Positions 1 to 8,937 are shown, numbered from the stretch's first letter. The stretch: 64,000 bases of DNA from CALJFL01 sp039964455 (GCA_039964455.1 JBDVXK010000028.1:11472-75471), one strand, 5' to 3'. Notes: a model not told the origin generated them from the letters alone. Numbers and translations: made by a program.

Positions 1-717
1 ACCCCACAGGCGGAAATCCGGCAGGTCGGTCTCGATATAGATGGCCTGCTCCATAAACGCCGGGCCGCACACCGTGGCCACCCTGCGCTGCCTCTCCGCA
101 TCGCTGGTGCCGGACTTGAGGTTGTGAATGACCTTGCCGTTGTGGCGCAGGCTGAAACCCACGTCAAAGCGCGACAGCGCGAGGCGCTTGACCACTTCCT
201 CGAGATGATTGAATTCGGTTTTTTCAGTGCGCAGAAACTTGCGCCGGGCAGGTGTATTGAAGAACAGGTCGCGCACTTCAACGGTCGTACCCTGGGGATG
301 CGGGGCTGGACGCACCTGCACCTCCATCTCGCGGCCCTCACAAATGGCAGTGCAGCCTTCACTGCCATCGTCGCTGTTGGTCGTCAGGGCGAGCCTGGAC
401 ACCGAACCGATACTGGCCAGTGCCTCGCCACGAAAACCCAAACTGCCCACCCGCTCAAGATCTTCCAGCGAAGTGATTTTGCTGGTGGCATGACGCGCCA
501 GGGCCAGCGGCAGGTCCTGTGCATCCATACCAGAGCCATTGTCACGAATGCGTATCAGTTTGCTGCCGCCACTCTCCACATCGATATCGATTCGTGTGGC
601 ACCCGCATCCAGGCTGTTTTCCAAAACTTCCTTAACCACAGAGGCAGGGCGCTCTACCACCTCGCCGGCGGCAATCTGGTTAGCCAGCCTCGTACTGAGG
701 CGATGAATACGGGACAT
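1..717 (-). CDS. mutL: DNA mismatch repair protein MutL (N-terminal part, cut by window edge)
   Basis: MutL is the GHKL ATPase that links MutS mismatch recognition to downstream strand incision. The window holds the first 239 codons; the rest lies left of base 1. The GHKL motifs are clear: ENSLDAGAT near residues 33-41 (Mg/ATP-binding ENxxDA), DNGSGM, and the lid motif GSLGFRGEAL. The N-terminus MSRIHRLSTRLANQIAAGEV is typical of the family, so the ATG at 717 is secure. It lies 16 bp downstream of amiB on the same strand, the mutL-amiB-tsaE-nnr order of E. coli, and is probably cotranscribed. miaA and hfq would be expected beyond the edge. Confidence 0.97.
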   Translation of the reverse strand, partial: MSRIHRLSTRLANQIAAGEVVERPASVVKEVLENSLDAGATRIDIDVESGGSKLIRIRDNGSGMDAQDLPLALARHATSKITSLEDLERVGSLGFRGEALASIGSVSRLALTTNSDDGSEGCTAICEGREMEVQVRPAPHPQGTTVEVRDLFFNTPARRKFLRTEKTEFNHLEEVVKRLALSRFDVGFSLRHNGKVIHNLKSGTSDAERQRRVATVCGPAFMEQAIYIETDLPDFRLWG

Positions 718-733
718 GTTCGGTGCCGGATAC

Positions 734-2041
734 CTAGGTGGTCGGGATGGTCAGCTTCTGGCCTACCATGATTCGCGTGTTGCTCAGGCCGTTGCGATCC
801 TTAAGATCATTCACCGACACGTTAAAACGCTGGGCGATGTCAGACAGTGTATCACCCCGGGCTATGGTGTACTGAAGGCCACCCTGCTGTTTCTGCCAGG
901 CCACCAGCGTGCCCGGTGGTGGGTGATCGAAGAAATAGTCCTTCACCCCCGAGTGGATCATCCTGGCCATTTTCTGCCGGTAACTGCGTGTGCCCAATTT
1001 GCTCGCTTCACTGGGATTGGAAATAAACCCGGTCTCTACCAGAATCGACGGAATATCAGGCGACTTGAGTACTGCAAAACCGGCCTGCTCAACGCGACTC
1101 TTGTGCAGGTGGGCAATCGTATCCATCTTGCGCAGTACCCGGTCACCCAATTGCAGGCTGGTATCCAGTGTTGAGGTCATGGACAGGTCAGCCAGTACCC
1201 CGGCGAGCAAATCATCTTTATCTGAAAGGCTAACGCCACCCACAAGGTCAGCCGCGTTCTCGCGCTGGGCCAGGTAGCGAGCCGCGGTACTGGTAGCGCC
1301 ACTGGTCGACAGCGCATACACAGAAGCGCCCTTGGCTTCCTTGCGCTTGAAGGCATCGGCGTGCACTGAAACGAACAAATCTGCCTGCCGCTTACGCGCT
1401 AGCTCACGCCTGCCCTTGAGGCTGATGTAGTAGTCGCCTGAGCGAATCAGGGTGGGTTTGAAACCGGAATCTTTGTCGAACAGCTTCTGCAATTCCTTGG
1501 CGATAGATAGCACCACATCTTTTTCACGCAAACGATTGGGGCCAAGTGCTCCCGGGTCTTCACCGCCATGCCCGGCGTCTATCGCAATAATAATATCCCG
1601 CTTGGCACTGGGCTGTTTGACGCTCTTCTTGACGGTGGCGGTGCTCTTGCCGTTCTGGTCGTAGAGATCCAACACCAATCGGTCACCGGCCTGCTGATTG
1701 GCCTTAAGGGTAAAACTGCGCGGGTTCACTTTGGCGGACATTTCCAGCACCACCCGCAGATCAGTGCCCTCGCGCACGCCAGAGCGAAAGCGGGAGATAG
1801 GCGTATCGGCAAGCGGCATTTGCGCGAGGTCCGTCTTTAAACGGGTATCGGAGATATCGACAACGATGCGCGAGGGGTTATCCAGCACAAGGAGTTTGTG
1901 ACTGGCCGGAGCGGTAAGGTCGAAAACGATACGGGTATGGTCAGGTGCTCGCCACAGGCGCACGTCGTGTACTTCAGCCGCCCACAAAGTGGGTGCCAGC
2001 ACACATCCGAGGATCGCAAAGATCCGGATCAGCCTGTTCAT
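734..2041 (-). CDS. amiB: N-acetylmuramoyl-L-alanine amidase with AMIN and LysM domains
   Basis: A periplasmic zinc amidase that cleaves the bond between MurNAc and the stem peptide during daughter-cell separation. The 435-residue product has a signal peptide (about residues 1-22, ending LWAAE), an AMIN domain (about 25-130) for septal targeting, an Amidase_3 catalytic domain with the zinc motif IDAGHGGEDPGA (His near 158), a second conserved glutamate region (ILVETGFISNP), and a C-terminal LysM peptidoglycan-binding domain (about 387-435). The LysM tail is common in non-enteric AmiB proteins. It sits between tsaE and mutL as in E. coli. AmiB rather than AmiC is inferred from that context. 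Confidence 0.93.
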   Translation of the reverse strand: MNRLIRIFAILGCVLAPTLWAAEVHDVRLWRAPDHTRIVFDLTAPASHKLLVLDNPSRIVVDISDTRLKTDLAQMPLADTPISRFRSGVREGTDLRVVLEMSAKVNPRSFTLKANQQAGDRLVLDLYDQNGKSTATVKKSVKQPSAKRDIIIAIDAGHGGEDPGALGPNRLREKDVVLSIAKELQKLFDKDSGFKPTLIRSGDYYISLKGRRELARKRQADLFVSVHADAFKRKEAKGASVYALSTSGATSTAARYLAQRENAADLVGGVSLSDKDDLLAGVLADLSMTSTLDTSLQLGDRVLRKMDTIAHLHKSRVEQAGFAVLKSPDIPSILVETGFISNPSEASKLGTRSYRQKMARMIHSGVKDYFFDHPPPGTLVAWQKQQGGLQYTIARGDTLSDIAQRFNVSVNDLKDRNGLSNTRIMVGQKLTIPTT

Positions 2042-2100
2042 TTCACTCCTGCCCCGCCCCTGTTACCAAAAGGAGGCTGCCATTATTGTGATACCGACAT

Positions 2101-2559
2101 TCAACTCAGCTGTGCCAGCACCGCTGCCCCTGCTGCCGTGTCGGCGCTGAACTGCAAACGTCGCCCGGCGCCTTCTTGCGCTATGGTAATCACTAAATCA
2201 GCGGGGGGCAAAATTCCTTTGCCACGCTCAGGCCACTCAACCAGTGCAACACTGTCGGCGCCGAAATAATCCCTGATACCCATAAACTCCAACTCTTCCG
2301 CATCCGCCAGCCGGTAGAGGTCGAAGTGATTGATCGCAAGATTTGCCAGTTGATAGGGTTCGATCAACGTGTAGGTAGGGCTCTTCACCGCACCCACGTG
2401 CCCCAGCGACTGAATAATGCCGCGGCTCAGCGTGGTTTTACCCATACCCAGGTCACCCTTGAGGTAGATCACCAAGCCACCGACCAGCGCTTTCGCCAGG
2501 CGGCCACCGAGGGCAACCATAGCGGCCTCGTCTTCAGCGTTGCGGTGCAGGCTCTCCAT
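2101..2559 (-). CDS. tsaE: tRNA threonylcarbamoyladenosine biosynthesis ATPase TsaE
   Basis: TsaE is the small P-loop ATPase that works with TsaB and TsaD to form t6A at position 37 of ANN-decoding tRNAs. The 152 residues show the Walker A motif GDLGMGKTT, the switch-like stretch SPTYTLIEPY, the HFDLYRL motif and VEWPERG, all typical of the YjeE family. Its ATG shares one base with the nnr stop (TGATG), pointing to translational coupling. A 59-bp gap separates it from amiB downstream. Confidence 0.95.
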   Translation of the reverse strand: MESLHRNAEDEAAMVALGGRLAKALVGGLVIYLKGDLGMGKTTLSRGIIQSLGHVGAVKSPTYTLIEPYQLANLAINHFDLYRLADAEELEFMGIRDYFGADSVALVEWPERGKGILPPADLVITIAQEGAGRRLQFSADTAAGAAVLAQLS

Positions 2560-4046
2560 CAGGTGAGCAGCCCCCGCAGTGGGGCCATAAGGTCGGAGGC
2601 CAGCAGCCCGCGCTGGCCTTCTTCAGCAGCAATATCGGCGGCGGCACCGTGCAAGCAAACACCCAGTGAGGCGCTATCGGTAAGCCCCAGGCCCTGTGCC
2701 ATCAGCCCACCCAGCACACCACTAAGCACATCGCCCATGCCACCGCTGGCCATCCCTGGATTGCCATAATCACTCAGTTTCACGCCTGCGCTATCGGCCA
2801 CCAGCGTGCCGTTACCCTTGAGCACTGCCACTCCACCCAACTGCTGTTGAAGCCGGGCGGCGGCCGCGAAGCGGTCGGCCTGAACCTCCGCATTGCTGCA
2901 ATTGAGAAGCCGCGCCGCTTCCCCGGGATGTGGGGTAAGCAACCAGTTATCGCGGGCTACCGGTGCCACCACCCTGCCCTGCGCCAGCAGGTTCAGGCCA
3001 TCGGCATCCAGCACCATGGGTTTGCCGCTTTCGGCGGCAACCTGCAGTAACTGCTCTGACCAGGGCGACAAGCCCAGCCCCGGGCCGACCACCAGAACAT
3101 CGGCGGCATCGACCAAAGCCATCATTTCCAACCCGGAAGTCACCCCTCTGGCCATGAGCTCCGGCGTGCGGGCAACCAGTGCCGCCACGTGTTCCGGACG
3201 GGTGGCCACACGGACCAACCCGGCACCACAACGTAAAGCGGCCTCACCCGCCAGCGCCGCGGCACCCGCCATACCAAGGTCACCCCCAACAATCAGCACG
3301 GTTCCGTAAGAGCCTTTGTGGGACTGCGCTGGTCGCGGTGCAAACTGTTCCAGCAATGACGCAAGATCGAGCAGGCACACCTCTGAAGGCACTGCACCAT
3401 AAACTTCGGCAGGCACGCCGAGACTGGAAAATTCAATCTCGCCGGCGCAATCGGTGCCGGCCCCCGTATACAGCCCGCGCTTCAGTCCGATGAAACTGAC
3501 TGTTACATCGGCGCGCACTGCCGCACCCAGTTCGCGGCCGGTGTCGGAGCAAAGCCCGGAGGGGATATCCACCGCCAGCACCGGCATGCCCAGTGCATTC
3601 ACATCATCTATCGCATCGCGATACGGCGCCCGCACCTCGCCGCCCAGACCCGTACCCAGCATGGAATCAACCACAACCCCATAACGTAACAGCGCCCCCG
3701 GCTCATAGGGTTCTATCACCACTCCATTGGCCAGGGCCTGATCCCGGGCCAGCGCTGCATCGCCACTGATTTTATTCGGGTCACCCAGCTGCCAGACAGA
3801 AACGGCAATGCCGCGCTTATGGGCGAGATCCGCGATCAGGAATCCGTCGCCGCCATTGTTGCCAGTACCGCACAGCACCTGCACATGCTCCGCTTCGGGC
3901 CACACGGTAACCAGGCAATCGAAGGCCGCCTGCGCGGCTCGGGCCATAAGGACAATCCCGGGTATTTTGTGCGTTTCGATTGCCGCTGCATCGAGGGCGC
4001 GAGTCTGTGCTGCGCTATACAGCGGTTCCATTGGGGAATAATCCAT
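2559..4046 (-). CDS. nnr: Bifunctional NAD(P)H-hydrate epimerase/ADP-dependent dehydratase Nnr
   Basis: Repairs damaged NAD(P)H hydrates: an N-terminal YjeF_N domain epimerises R- and S-NAD(P)HX and a C-terminal ribokinase-like domain dehydrates the S form using ADP. Visible motifs are GTGNNGGDGFLIA in the epimerase half, and KGSYGTVLIVGG, LTPHPGEAARLL and ASGGMGDVLSGVLGG in the dehydratase half. I place the start at the ATG at 4046, which has AAGGAAG ten bases upstream. An upstream in-frame ATG at 4082 has no ribosome site and lies only a few bases past a TATAAT box, so it is unlikely. About 495 residues, a normal length. It heads the nnr-tsaE-amiB-mutL operon and is divergent from queG. Confidence 0.94.
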   Translation of the reverse strand: MDYSPMEPLYSAAQTRALDAAAIETHKIPGIVLMARAAQAAFDCLVTVWPEAEHVQVLCGTGNNGGDGFLIADLAHKRGIAVSVWQLGDPNKISGDAALARDQALANGVVIEPYEPGALLRYGVVVDSMLGTGLGGEVRAPYRDAIDDVNALGMPVLAVDIPSGLCSDTGRELGAAVRADVTVSFIGLKRGLYTGAGTDCAGEIEFSSLGVPAEVYGAVPSEVCLLDLASLLEQFAPRPAQSHKGSYGTVLIVGGDLGMAGAAALAGEAALRCGAGLVRVATRPEHVAALVARTPELMARGVTSGLEMMALVDAADVLVVGPGLGLSPWSEQLLQVAAESGKPMVLDADGLNLLAQGRVVAPVARDNWLLTPHPGEAARLLNCSNAEVQADRFAAAARLQQQLGGVAVLKGNGTLVADSAGVKLSDYGNPGMASGGMGDVLSGVLGGLMAQGLGLTDSASLGVCLHGAAADIAAEEGQRGLLASDLMAPLRGLLT

Positions 4047-4093
4047 AGTGAAGTGGCTTCCTTGTGCACCGTCGACGGTCATACTATGCCAGA

Positions 4094-4099
4094 ATTATA
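4094..4099 (-). promoter_or_regulatory. Putative -10 box of the nnr-tsaE-amiB-mutL operon
   Basis: On the minus strand a perfect TATAAT lies 48 bases before the preferred nnr start, inside the nnr/queG divergent gap. No good -35 is visible at 16-18 bases. It would give a leader of about 40 bases carrying the AAGGAAG ribosome site, which supports the shorter nnr start. Confidence 0.35.
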
Positions 4100-4127
4100 C
4101 GCCTTACCCGGAGCATGACGCAGCCCG

Positions 4128-5201
4128 ATGACCGCCTCAGCCACAACAGCATCGCCACAGGAACTGGCCACCTTGATAAGGGGCTGGGCGGCGGAGCTGG
4201 GATTTCAGGATATGGGGATCAGCGATATCGAACTGGGCGAACATGAAGACTACCTGCAGCGCTGGCTGGATGCCGGCTTCCACGGCAGCATGAGCTACAT
4301 GGCAGACCACGGCAGCAAACGGTCCAGGCCCGCTGAGCTTATTCCAGGAACTTGCCGCGTGCTATCTCTGCGCATGGATTATCTGGCCGACGATACCCGG
4401 CCACTACAGGTGCTGGAATCTCCCGAGAAGGCCTACATATCCCGCTACACCCTGGGCCGGGATTACCACAAGCTGATTCGCAAACGGCTGGCCAAGCTGG
4501 CCAAGCGCATCGAGGTCGAGGCCGGGGGCGGTAATTTTCGAGCCTTTGTAGACAGTGCTCCGGTATTGGAACGGGCCATTGCCGAACGTGCCGGTATGGG
4601 CTGGATCGCCAAGAACACCATGCTAATTAACGAGAATGCCGGCTCCTGGTTCTTCCTTGGGGAAATCTACACAGACCTACCCCTGCCCGCAGACACGCCG
4701 CAAGCCTCCAAACACTGCGGCAGCTGTACCGCCTGTCTTGAGATCTGCCCCACCCAGGCATTTACCGGCCCCTTCGAGCTGGACGCAAGGCGTTGCATCT
4801 CGTATCTCACTATCGAACACAAAGGCAGCATAGACCCCGAATTGCGGCCGATGATGGGCAACCGGATCTTTGGCTGCGACGACTGCCAGCTTGTGTGCCC
4901 ATGGAATAAGTTTGCCCAGCACACCGACGAGAGCGACTTCACGCCCCGCCACGGCTTCGAAAATGCCGACCTCGTCGACCTGTTTCTCTGGGACGAAGCG
5001 ACCTGGCTGACTCGCACTGAGGGCTCCGCGATCCGCCGCATCGGCTACGAGCGCTGGTTACGCAACCTGGCCATTGGACTGGGGAACGCCCCGCGTTCTG
5101 AGCGCATCATTGCCGCTTTGCAGGCGCGCAGGAGTATTTCATCGGATTTAGTTGTCGAACATGTGAACTGGGCACTGTCTCAACATGGCATCGAGCAGTA
5201 A
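4128..5201 (+). CDS. queG: Epoxyqueuosine reductase QueG
   Basis: Catalyses the last step of queuosine synthesis, reducing epoxyqueuosine to queuosine in tRNA with cobalamin and two [4Fe-4S] clusters. The 357-residue protein has the proton-donor region FVDSAPVLERA (Asp near 142), the first cluster motif CGSCTACLEICP (Cys 197, 200, 203, 207) and the second GCDDCQLVCPWN. Length is typical for the short (non-HEAT-extended) form. It is divergent from nnr, as in E. coli. The start at 4128 has only a distant GGAG, so initiation strength is uncertain, though the N-terminal sequence fits the family. Confidence 0.95.
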   Translation: MTASATTASPQELATLIRGWAAELGFQDMGISDIELGEHEDYLQRWLDAGFHGSMSYMADHGSKRSRPAELIPGTCRVLSLRMDYLADDTRPLQVLESPEKAYISRYTLGRDYHKLIRKRLAKLAKRIEVEAGGGNFRAFVDSAPVLERAIAERAGMGWIAKNTMLINENAGSWFFLGEIYTDLPLPADTPQASKHCGSCTACLEICPTQAFTGPFELDARRCISYLTIEHKGSIDPELRPMMGNRIFGCDDCQLVCPWNKFAQHTDESDFTPRHGFENADLVDLFLWDEATWLTRTEGSAIRRIGYERWLRNLAIGLGNAPRSERIIAALQARRSISSDLVVEHVNWALSQHGIEQ

Positions 5202-5266
5202 GGCGGTAGTATTTGAGCTAGAATGAAAGAGACACTTCTTTTTCGCTACGGAAAACGGAAACACGA

Positions 5267-6124
5267 ATGACACAGTTTGCCGCCAGTACCCACCAGGGGC
5301 TGGTGCGAGATCACAACGAAGACTGCTACGAGGCCAGCCCCGAGCTAGGCCTGTGGTTGGTTGCCGACGGCGTGGGCGGACATTCGCACGGCGAAGTTGC
5401 TTCGGGCATCGTGAAAGACACCCTACGCGAGAACGTGGCAAAGGGTAGAAGTCTTGTTGAGGCCATCACCCTTGCCCATAGCGCCGTGCTGGCAGAGATC
5501 GAGTCACGACGCACCGGCAGCAACATGGGCTCGACCGTTGTCGCGATGCTTCTTGACGGCAATGACTATGAAATCGCCTGGGTGGGTGACAGTCGAGCTT
5601 ATCTTTACGATGGCGCTGTACGACAGCTGAGCCAGGACCATAACCCGGTTAGTGAACTCGTGGCCGCGGGCATCCTGACCCGGGAACAGGCAGCCAAACA
5701 CCCTGACCGCCACGTGCTGACCCAGTCAATGGGTGTGTCCGCCAATGTCGATCTCAAACCCGGACGTATCACTGGCACCCTCAAACCCGGTGAGCAAATC
5801 ATTCTGTGCAGCGATGGATTGTCCGACGGTGTGTCCACCGTGGCCATGGCCGGCATCATGAAGAATCAGCGCACCAATCAGGCCCAGGTCGATGCATTGC
5901 AAAGTGCTGCACTGGACGCAGGCGGACACGACAACGTCACCATCGTGGTAGTAGGAACGCCCTTTGAAACAGAATACGTGTTAGCAGAAGATGATCGCCC
6001 CGACCTGCAAACCACTCAGGAATTACCCTCAATGGGGGCATCGGCGGAGCCGGTAAGTTACAACGGCAAGATCATCCTGCTTGCCGGGGTGATGATGGCC
6101 ATGGCCATCTGGTGGATCTTGTAA
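5267..6124 (+). CDS. PP2C-family serine/threonine phosphatase with C-terminal membrane anchor
   Basis: A metal-dependent PP2C (Stp1/PrpC type) protein phosphatase expected to remove phosphate from Ser/Thr residues. Motifs run in family order: HQGLVRDHNED, LVADGVGGHSHGE (metal-binding Asp near 34), NMGSTVVAML, WVGDSRAYLY, LTQSMG, ILCSDGLSDG and GGHDNVTIVVV. The extra feature is a hydrophobic C-terminal helix (about residues 267-285, ILLAGVMMAMAIWWIL) that should tether the enzyme to the inner membrane, facing the cytoplasm. It follows queG by 65 bp and converges with an FHA-domain membrane protein gene. A matching Ser/Thr kinase is not in the window. Confidence 0.92.
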   Translation: MTQFAASTHQGLVRDHNEDCYEASPELGLWLVADGVGGHSHGEVASGIVKDTLRENVAKGRSLVEAITLAHSAVLAEIESRRTGSNMGSTVVAMLLDGNDYEIAWVGDSRAYLYDGAVRQLSQDHNPVSELVAAGILTREQAAKHPDRHVLTQSMGVSANVDLKPGRITGTLKPGEQIILCSDGLSDGVSTVAMAGIMKNQRTNQAQVDALQSAALDAGGHDNVTIVVVGTPFETEYVLAEDDRPDLQTTQELPSMGASAEPVSYNGKIILLAGVMMAMAIWWIL

Positions 6125-6158
6125 GGCGCAGGCGTACCCCGCAAGCAAGCTCGAAGGC

Positions 6159-6923
6159 TTAGTCAGACTTACTGTTTTGCACTTCTTTTTCCAGATCTAC
6201 TGCCTGAATAAAGGTGGTTTGGTTCATGGCATCCATTTCGCTGCGCGGACGGGTAAAGGCCTCTGATACCTTGAAGATAATATCGTGAAAGCGTATCTCG
6301 TCATCGTTACGCAACGCCTGCCGGCCATCAATTGCCCGCCCATTGACCACGGTGCCATTGGAAGAACCGAGATCCTCAACAAACAACTGGTCCTCCACGA
6401 CCTCGAAGCGCGCATGCTGGCGGGATACATGCGGGCTAACCACAGCGATATCACTCTCCAGTGCACGACCCAGAACAAAGGGGCCGCCAAGACCAAAACT
6501 CAGGCCGACCAAGGGGCCCGTCTCGGCAGTCAGGCTCCAGATATATTCATCCGGCACCTCGCCTTTGCGAAAATACGTGCCAACGCCCTCACGGCGACGC
6601 TCATTCATAGGGGGAACATTAGAGAGTACGCGACGCTCAACAAATGAGCTGGTCCGGACGATGCCGTGCTGTGTTATTTGAAAAAACCAGGCAAGGGCGA
6701 AGGTAACCGGGAAGCCCAGAATTGCGAGATACAGGAAATTTCTGGAGGCAACGTCGGGGTCAAAGCCGAGTGCGGGAAACAGGATGTCACCGACTTGCAG
6801 TGCGCCCCAGCAGACAACAATGTAAAGAATGAGAGTCCGAACGACCTTGCGCCGCCGAAGCTCGCGCATGAAAGACCCGGATGATTTTCCCTGTTGTTCC
6901 ATAACTGACTCTGCTGGACTCAT
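6159..6923 (-). CDS. Membrane protein with C-terminal FHA domain
   Basis: 254 residues. The N-terminal half (about 20-90) has the pattern MRELRRRKVVRTLILYIVVC followed by a second hydrophobic helix ending in TQHGIV. That two-helix module is best known at the start of TPR/adenylate-cyclase-type regulators. It is joined to an FHA phosphothreonine-binding domain (about 145-220) with GRALESDIAV, SPHVSRQHA and DLGSSNGTVVNG. The start at 6923 has AGGGAG a suitable distance upstream. It converges on the PP2C phosphatase gene, and together they could form a membrane phospho-signalling pair. That link is inferred from adjacency; no kinase is seen nearby. Confidence 0.85.
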   Translation of the reverse strand: MSPAESVMEQQGKSSGSFMRELRRRKVVRTLILYIVVCWGALQVGDILFPALGFDPDVASRNFLYLAILGFPVTFALAWFFQITQHGIVRTSSFVERRVLSNVPPMNERRREGVGTYFRKGEVPDEYIWSLTAETGPLVGLSFGLGGPFVLGRALESDIAVVSPHVSRQHARFEVVEDQLFVEDLGSSNGTVVNGRAIDGRQALRNDDEIRFHDIIFKVSEAFTRPRSEMDAMNQTTFIQAVDLEKEVQNSKSD

Positions 6924-7061
6924 GGCACTTCTCCCTAAGTGTCACTGCCCGTGGGCAGCTACCGATTCCGCGGGGCAGTCCCTGCACCGCGCGTCCTTTG
7001 CTCTCAAGAGTTTACATAGAAAAGGAGCAATGGAAAATGCGTAAATTAGTGAAAATGGTAA

Positions 7062-7607
7062 TTAGTCCATGCGCAGAAAATGCTCTCGGTAGTAACGCAT
7101 CTCCTCTATGGATTCGCGTATATCGTCAAGAGCGAGGTGGGCGCCGCTTTTGCTAAAGCCTGACTCTAACTCAGGCCGCCAGCGTTGCATGAGTATTTTC
7201 AAGGTACTGACGTCGAGATTGCGATAGTGGAACCAGGCCTCCAGCTTCGGCAGGTGGCGAGCCATGAACCGGCGATCCTGGCAGATGGTATTCCCGCACA
7301 TGGGTGAGGCGTTAGCTGGTACCCACTGGTCAAGAAATGAGATCGTTTCGCTAACCGCCTTGTCTTCGTCGTACTGACTGGCTTTCACCCTATCCACCAG
7401 GCCAGAGCGATTGTGGTGGGTGGTATTCCATTCGTCCATGGAGTTAAGCACCGCATCGGGCTGTTTGATGGCAATCACTGGCCCTTCCGCCAATGTGTTG
7501 AGATCACTGTCGGTGACGATTGTGGCGATCTCGATCACAACGTCTGCGTCCGGATCCAACCCCGTCATCTCCAGGTCTACCCACACAAGGTTGCTGGCGT
7601 TTTGCAT
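7062..7607 (-). CDS. orn: Oligoribonuclease
   Basis: A 3'-5' exoribonuclease of the DEDDh family that turns over di- to pentaribonucleotides, including pGpG from cyclic-di-GMP degradation, so it completes the pathway used by the EAL enzyme at 56.3 kb. Motifs: VWVDLEMTGLDPD (exo I, DLE), GNTICQDRRFMARHLPKLEAWFHYRNLDVSTLK (exo II), and HLALDDIRESIEEMRYYR (exo III with HxxxxxD). The start at 7607 (MQNASNLVWVDLEM) has GGGAGA upstream. Longer in-frame readings add a non-family N-terminus and are rejected. 181 residues, the family size. Divergent from rsgA, as in E. coli. Confidence 0.97.
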   Translation of the reverse strand: MQNASNLVWVDLEMTGLDPDADVVIEIATIVTDSDLNTLAEGPVIAIKQPDAVLNSMDEWNTTHHNRSGLVDRVKASQYDEDKAVSETISFLDQWVPANASPMCGNTICQDRRFMARHLPKLEAWFHYRNLDVSTLKILMQRWRPELESGFSKSGAHLALDDIRESIEEMRYYREHFLRMD

Positions 7608-7694
7608 AAATGTGGTCTCCCTATTTTGGCTGCGGCAGACAGGAGTGTAGCAAATTGCCTCGACAGTCGAAGCGGGTAACCCAATAATGCCGAC

Positions 7695-8705
7695 ATGAGT
7701 AAACGAAAGCTCACCCGGCGACAGGCCTGGCGAATCAATAAAATACAGGAAGAGCGTGCCAAGCGGGCAAGCGGGCGGGAGGAACGCGCCGATGAAGCGC
7801 TGGCCGCCGGCGACCTTGGCCCTGAGCAGGAAGGCTTGATTACCGCCCACTTTGGAACACAGGTGGAAGTGGAGTCAGCTACCGGGTCAAGCCAACGCTG
7901 TCACTTGCGCGCCAACATTGAAGCCCTGGTCACCGGCGACCGTGTTATCTGGTGTGCCGGTGAACCCACCGGCGTGGTGGTGGCACAACTGGATCGCGAC
8001 AGTGAACTGTGCCGGCCCGACCCCTACGGCAAGCTCAAACCCGTGGCGGCGAATATCGACCAGATTTTTATCGTTATCGCACCCTTTCCAGAGCCTCACG
8101 CCAACCTGATAGACCGCTACCTGGTCGCTGCCGAGAACGTGGGCATTGAGCCAGTGATCCTGCTGAATAAGACCGACCTGCTACAAACGGACCAAGCATT
8201 ACAGCAGCGCATGGACACCCTGCTGGAAATCTACCCCACGCTGGAGTACCGCGTACTAAGGGCCTCAAAGCTTGGCGCCATGGAAGAGTTGCACGACGCG
8301 CTCAAGGGGCGAACCAGTGTGTTCGTCGGCCAGTCTGGTGTAGGGAAATCGTCGCTGGTGAACACTCTGCTACCGGATGCAGACCTGCGGGTAGGTGCGC
8401 TCTCGGAGAGCACACAAAAAGGTATACACACCACCACTACCGCTCAGCTATTTCACTTGCCCACTGGCGGAACCCTGATCGACTCACCCGGCATCCGGGA
8501 GTTTGGTCTCTGGCATATGAGCAAAGAGCAGGTGGAACAGGGCTTTCGCGAGTTTCAGCCTTACCTGGGCACCTGTAAGTTTCGCGATTGCCAACATGAG
8601 CACGAGCCCGGCTGTGCCATTCTTGAAGCTGCTGAGACAGGCAATGTGGCTGAGCATCGGTTGGATAGCTATCGGAGAATTGTTGCGTCACTGGATGAGA
8701 ATTAA
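7695..8705 (+). CDS. rsgA: Ribosome small-subunit-dependent GTPase RsgA
   Basis: A circularly permuted GTPase that checks late maturation of the 30S subunit. An N-terminal OB fold follows a basic start (MSKRKLTRRQAWRINKIQ). The GTPase motifs appear in permuted order: NKTDLL (G4), then GQSGVGKSSLVNTLL (P-loop), TTTTAQLF, and DSPGIREFGLW (G3). The C-terminal zinc knuckle is CKFRDCQHEHEPGC. 336 residues, a normal length. The ATG is leader-poor: AATAAT lies only a few bases upstream and no ribosome site is evident. Confidence 0.96.
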   Translation: MSKRKLTRRQAWRINKIQEERAKRASGREERADEALAAGDLGPEQEGLITAHFGTQVEVESATGSSQRCHLRANIEALVTGDRVIWCAGEPTGVVVAQLDRDSELCRPDPYGKLKPVAANIDQIFIVIAPFPEPHANLIDRYLVAAENVGIEPVILLNKTDLLQTDQALQQRMDTLLEIYPTLEYRVLRASKLGAMEELHDALKGRTSVFVGQSGVGKSSLVNTLLPDADLRVGALSESTQKGIHTTTTAQLFHLPTGGTLIDSPGIREFGLWHMSKEQVEQGFREFQPYLGTCKFRDCQHEHEPGCAILEAAETGNVAEHRLDSYRRIVASLDEN

Positions 8706-8747
8706 ATAGTGCCAGCTACTCACTGATTCCCTTTAGTCCCGCGACCC

Positions 8748-8937
8748 GTAGCACAGTGTGCTTAGGCCTGGCGGAACGGCCGCAGGTTTGCCCTCGCCGC
8801 TGGGCGGCTGCGCAACTCGACAAATTTTACTGCGTAAAATTCTGGACTCGGCCAGTGCTCGCCGTCAAGACCCCAGCGGCGAGGGCAAACCTGAACGCGG
8901 CCTTATGGTTCCGCCAGGCCTAAGCACACTGCACTAC
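8748..8937. repeat. 190-bp interrupted palindrome (MITE-like or large hairpin element)
   Basis: Two arms, 8754-8804 and 8872-8931, are reverse complements over 51 matched bases with no substitution. They differ only by two short insertions in the right arm (five and four bases). The match continues weakly to 8748 and 8937. The 67-base centre carries a second perfect 8-bp stem (8823-8830 with 8834-8841). It lies in the gap between the convergent genes rsgA and psd and contains no credible ORF. No clear target duplication or terminal T-run is seen, so it could be a small mobile element or a long transcript-folding structure. Confidence 0.85.
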
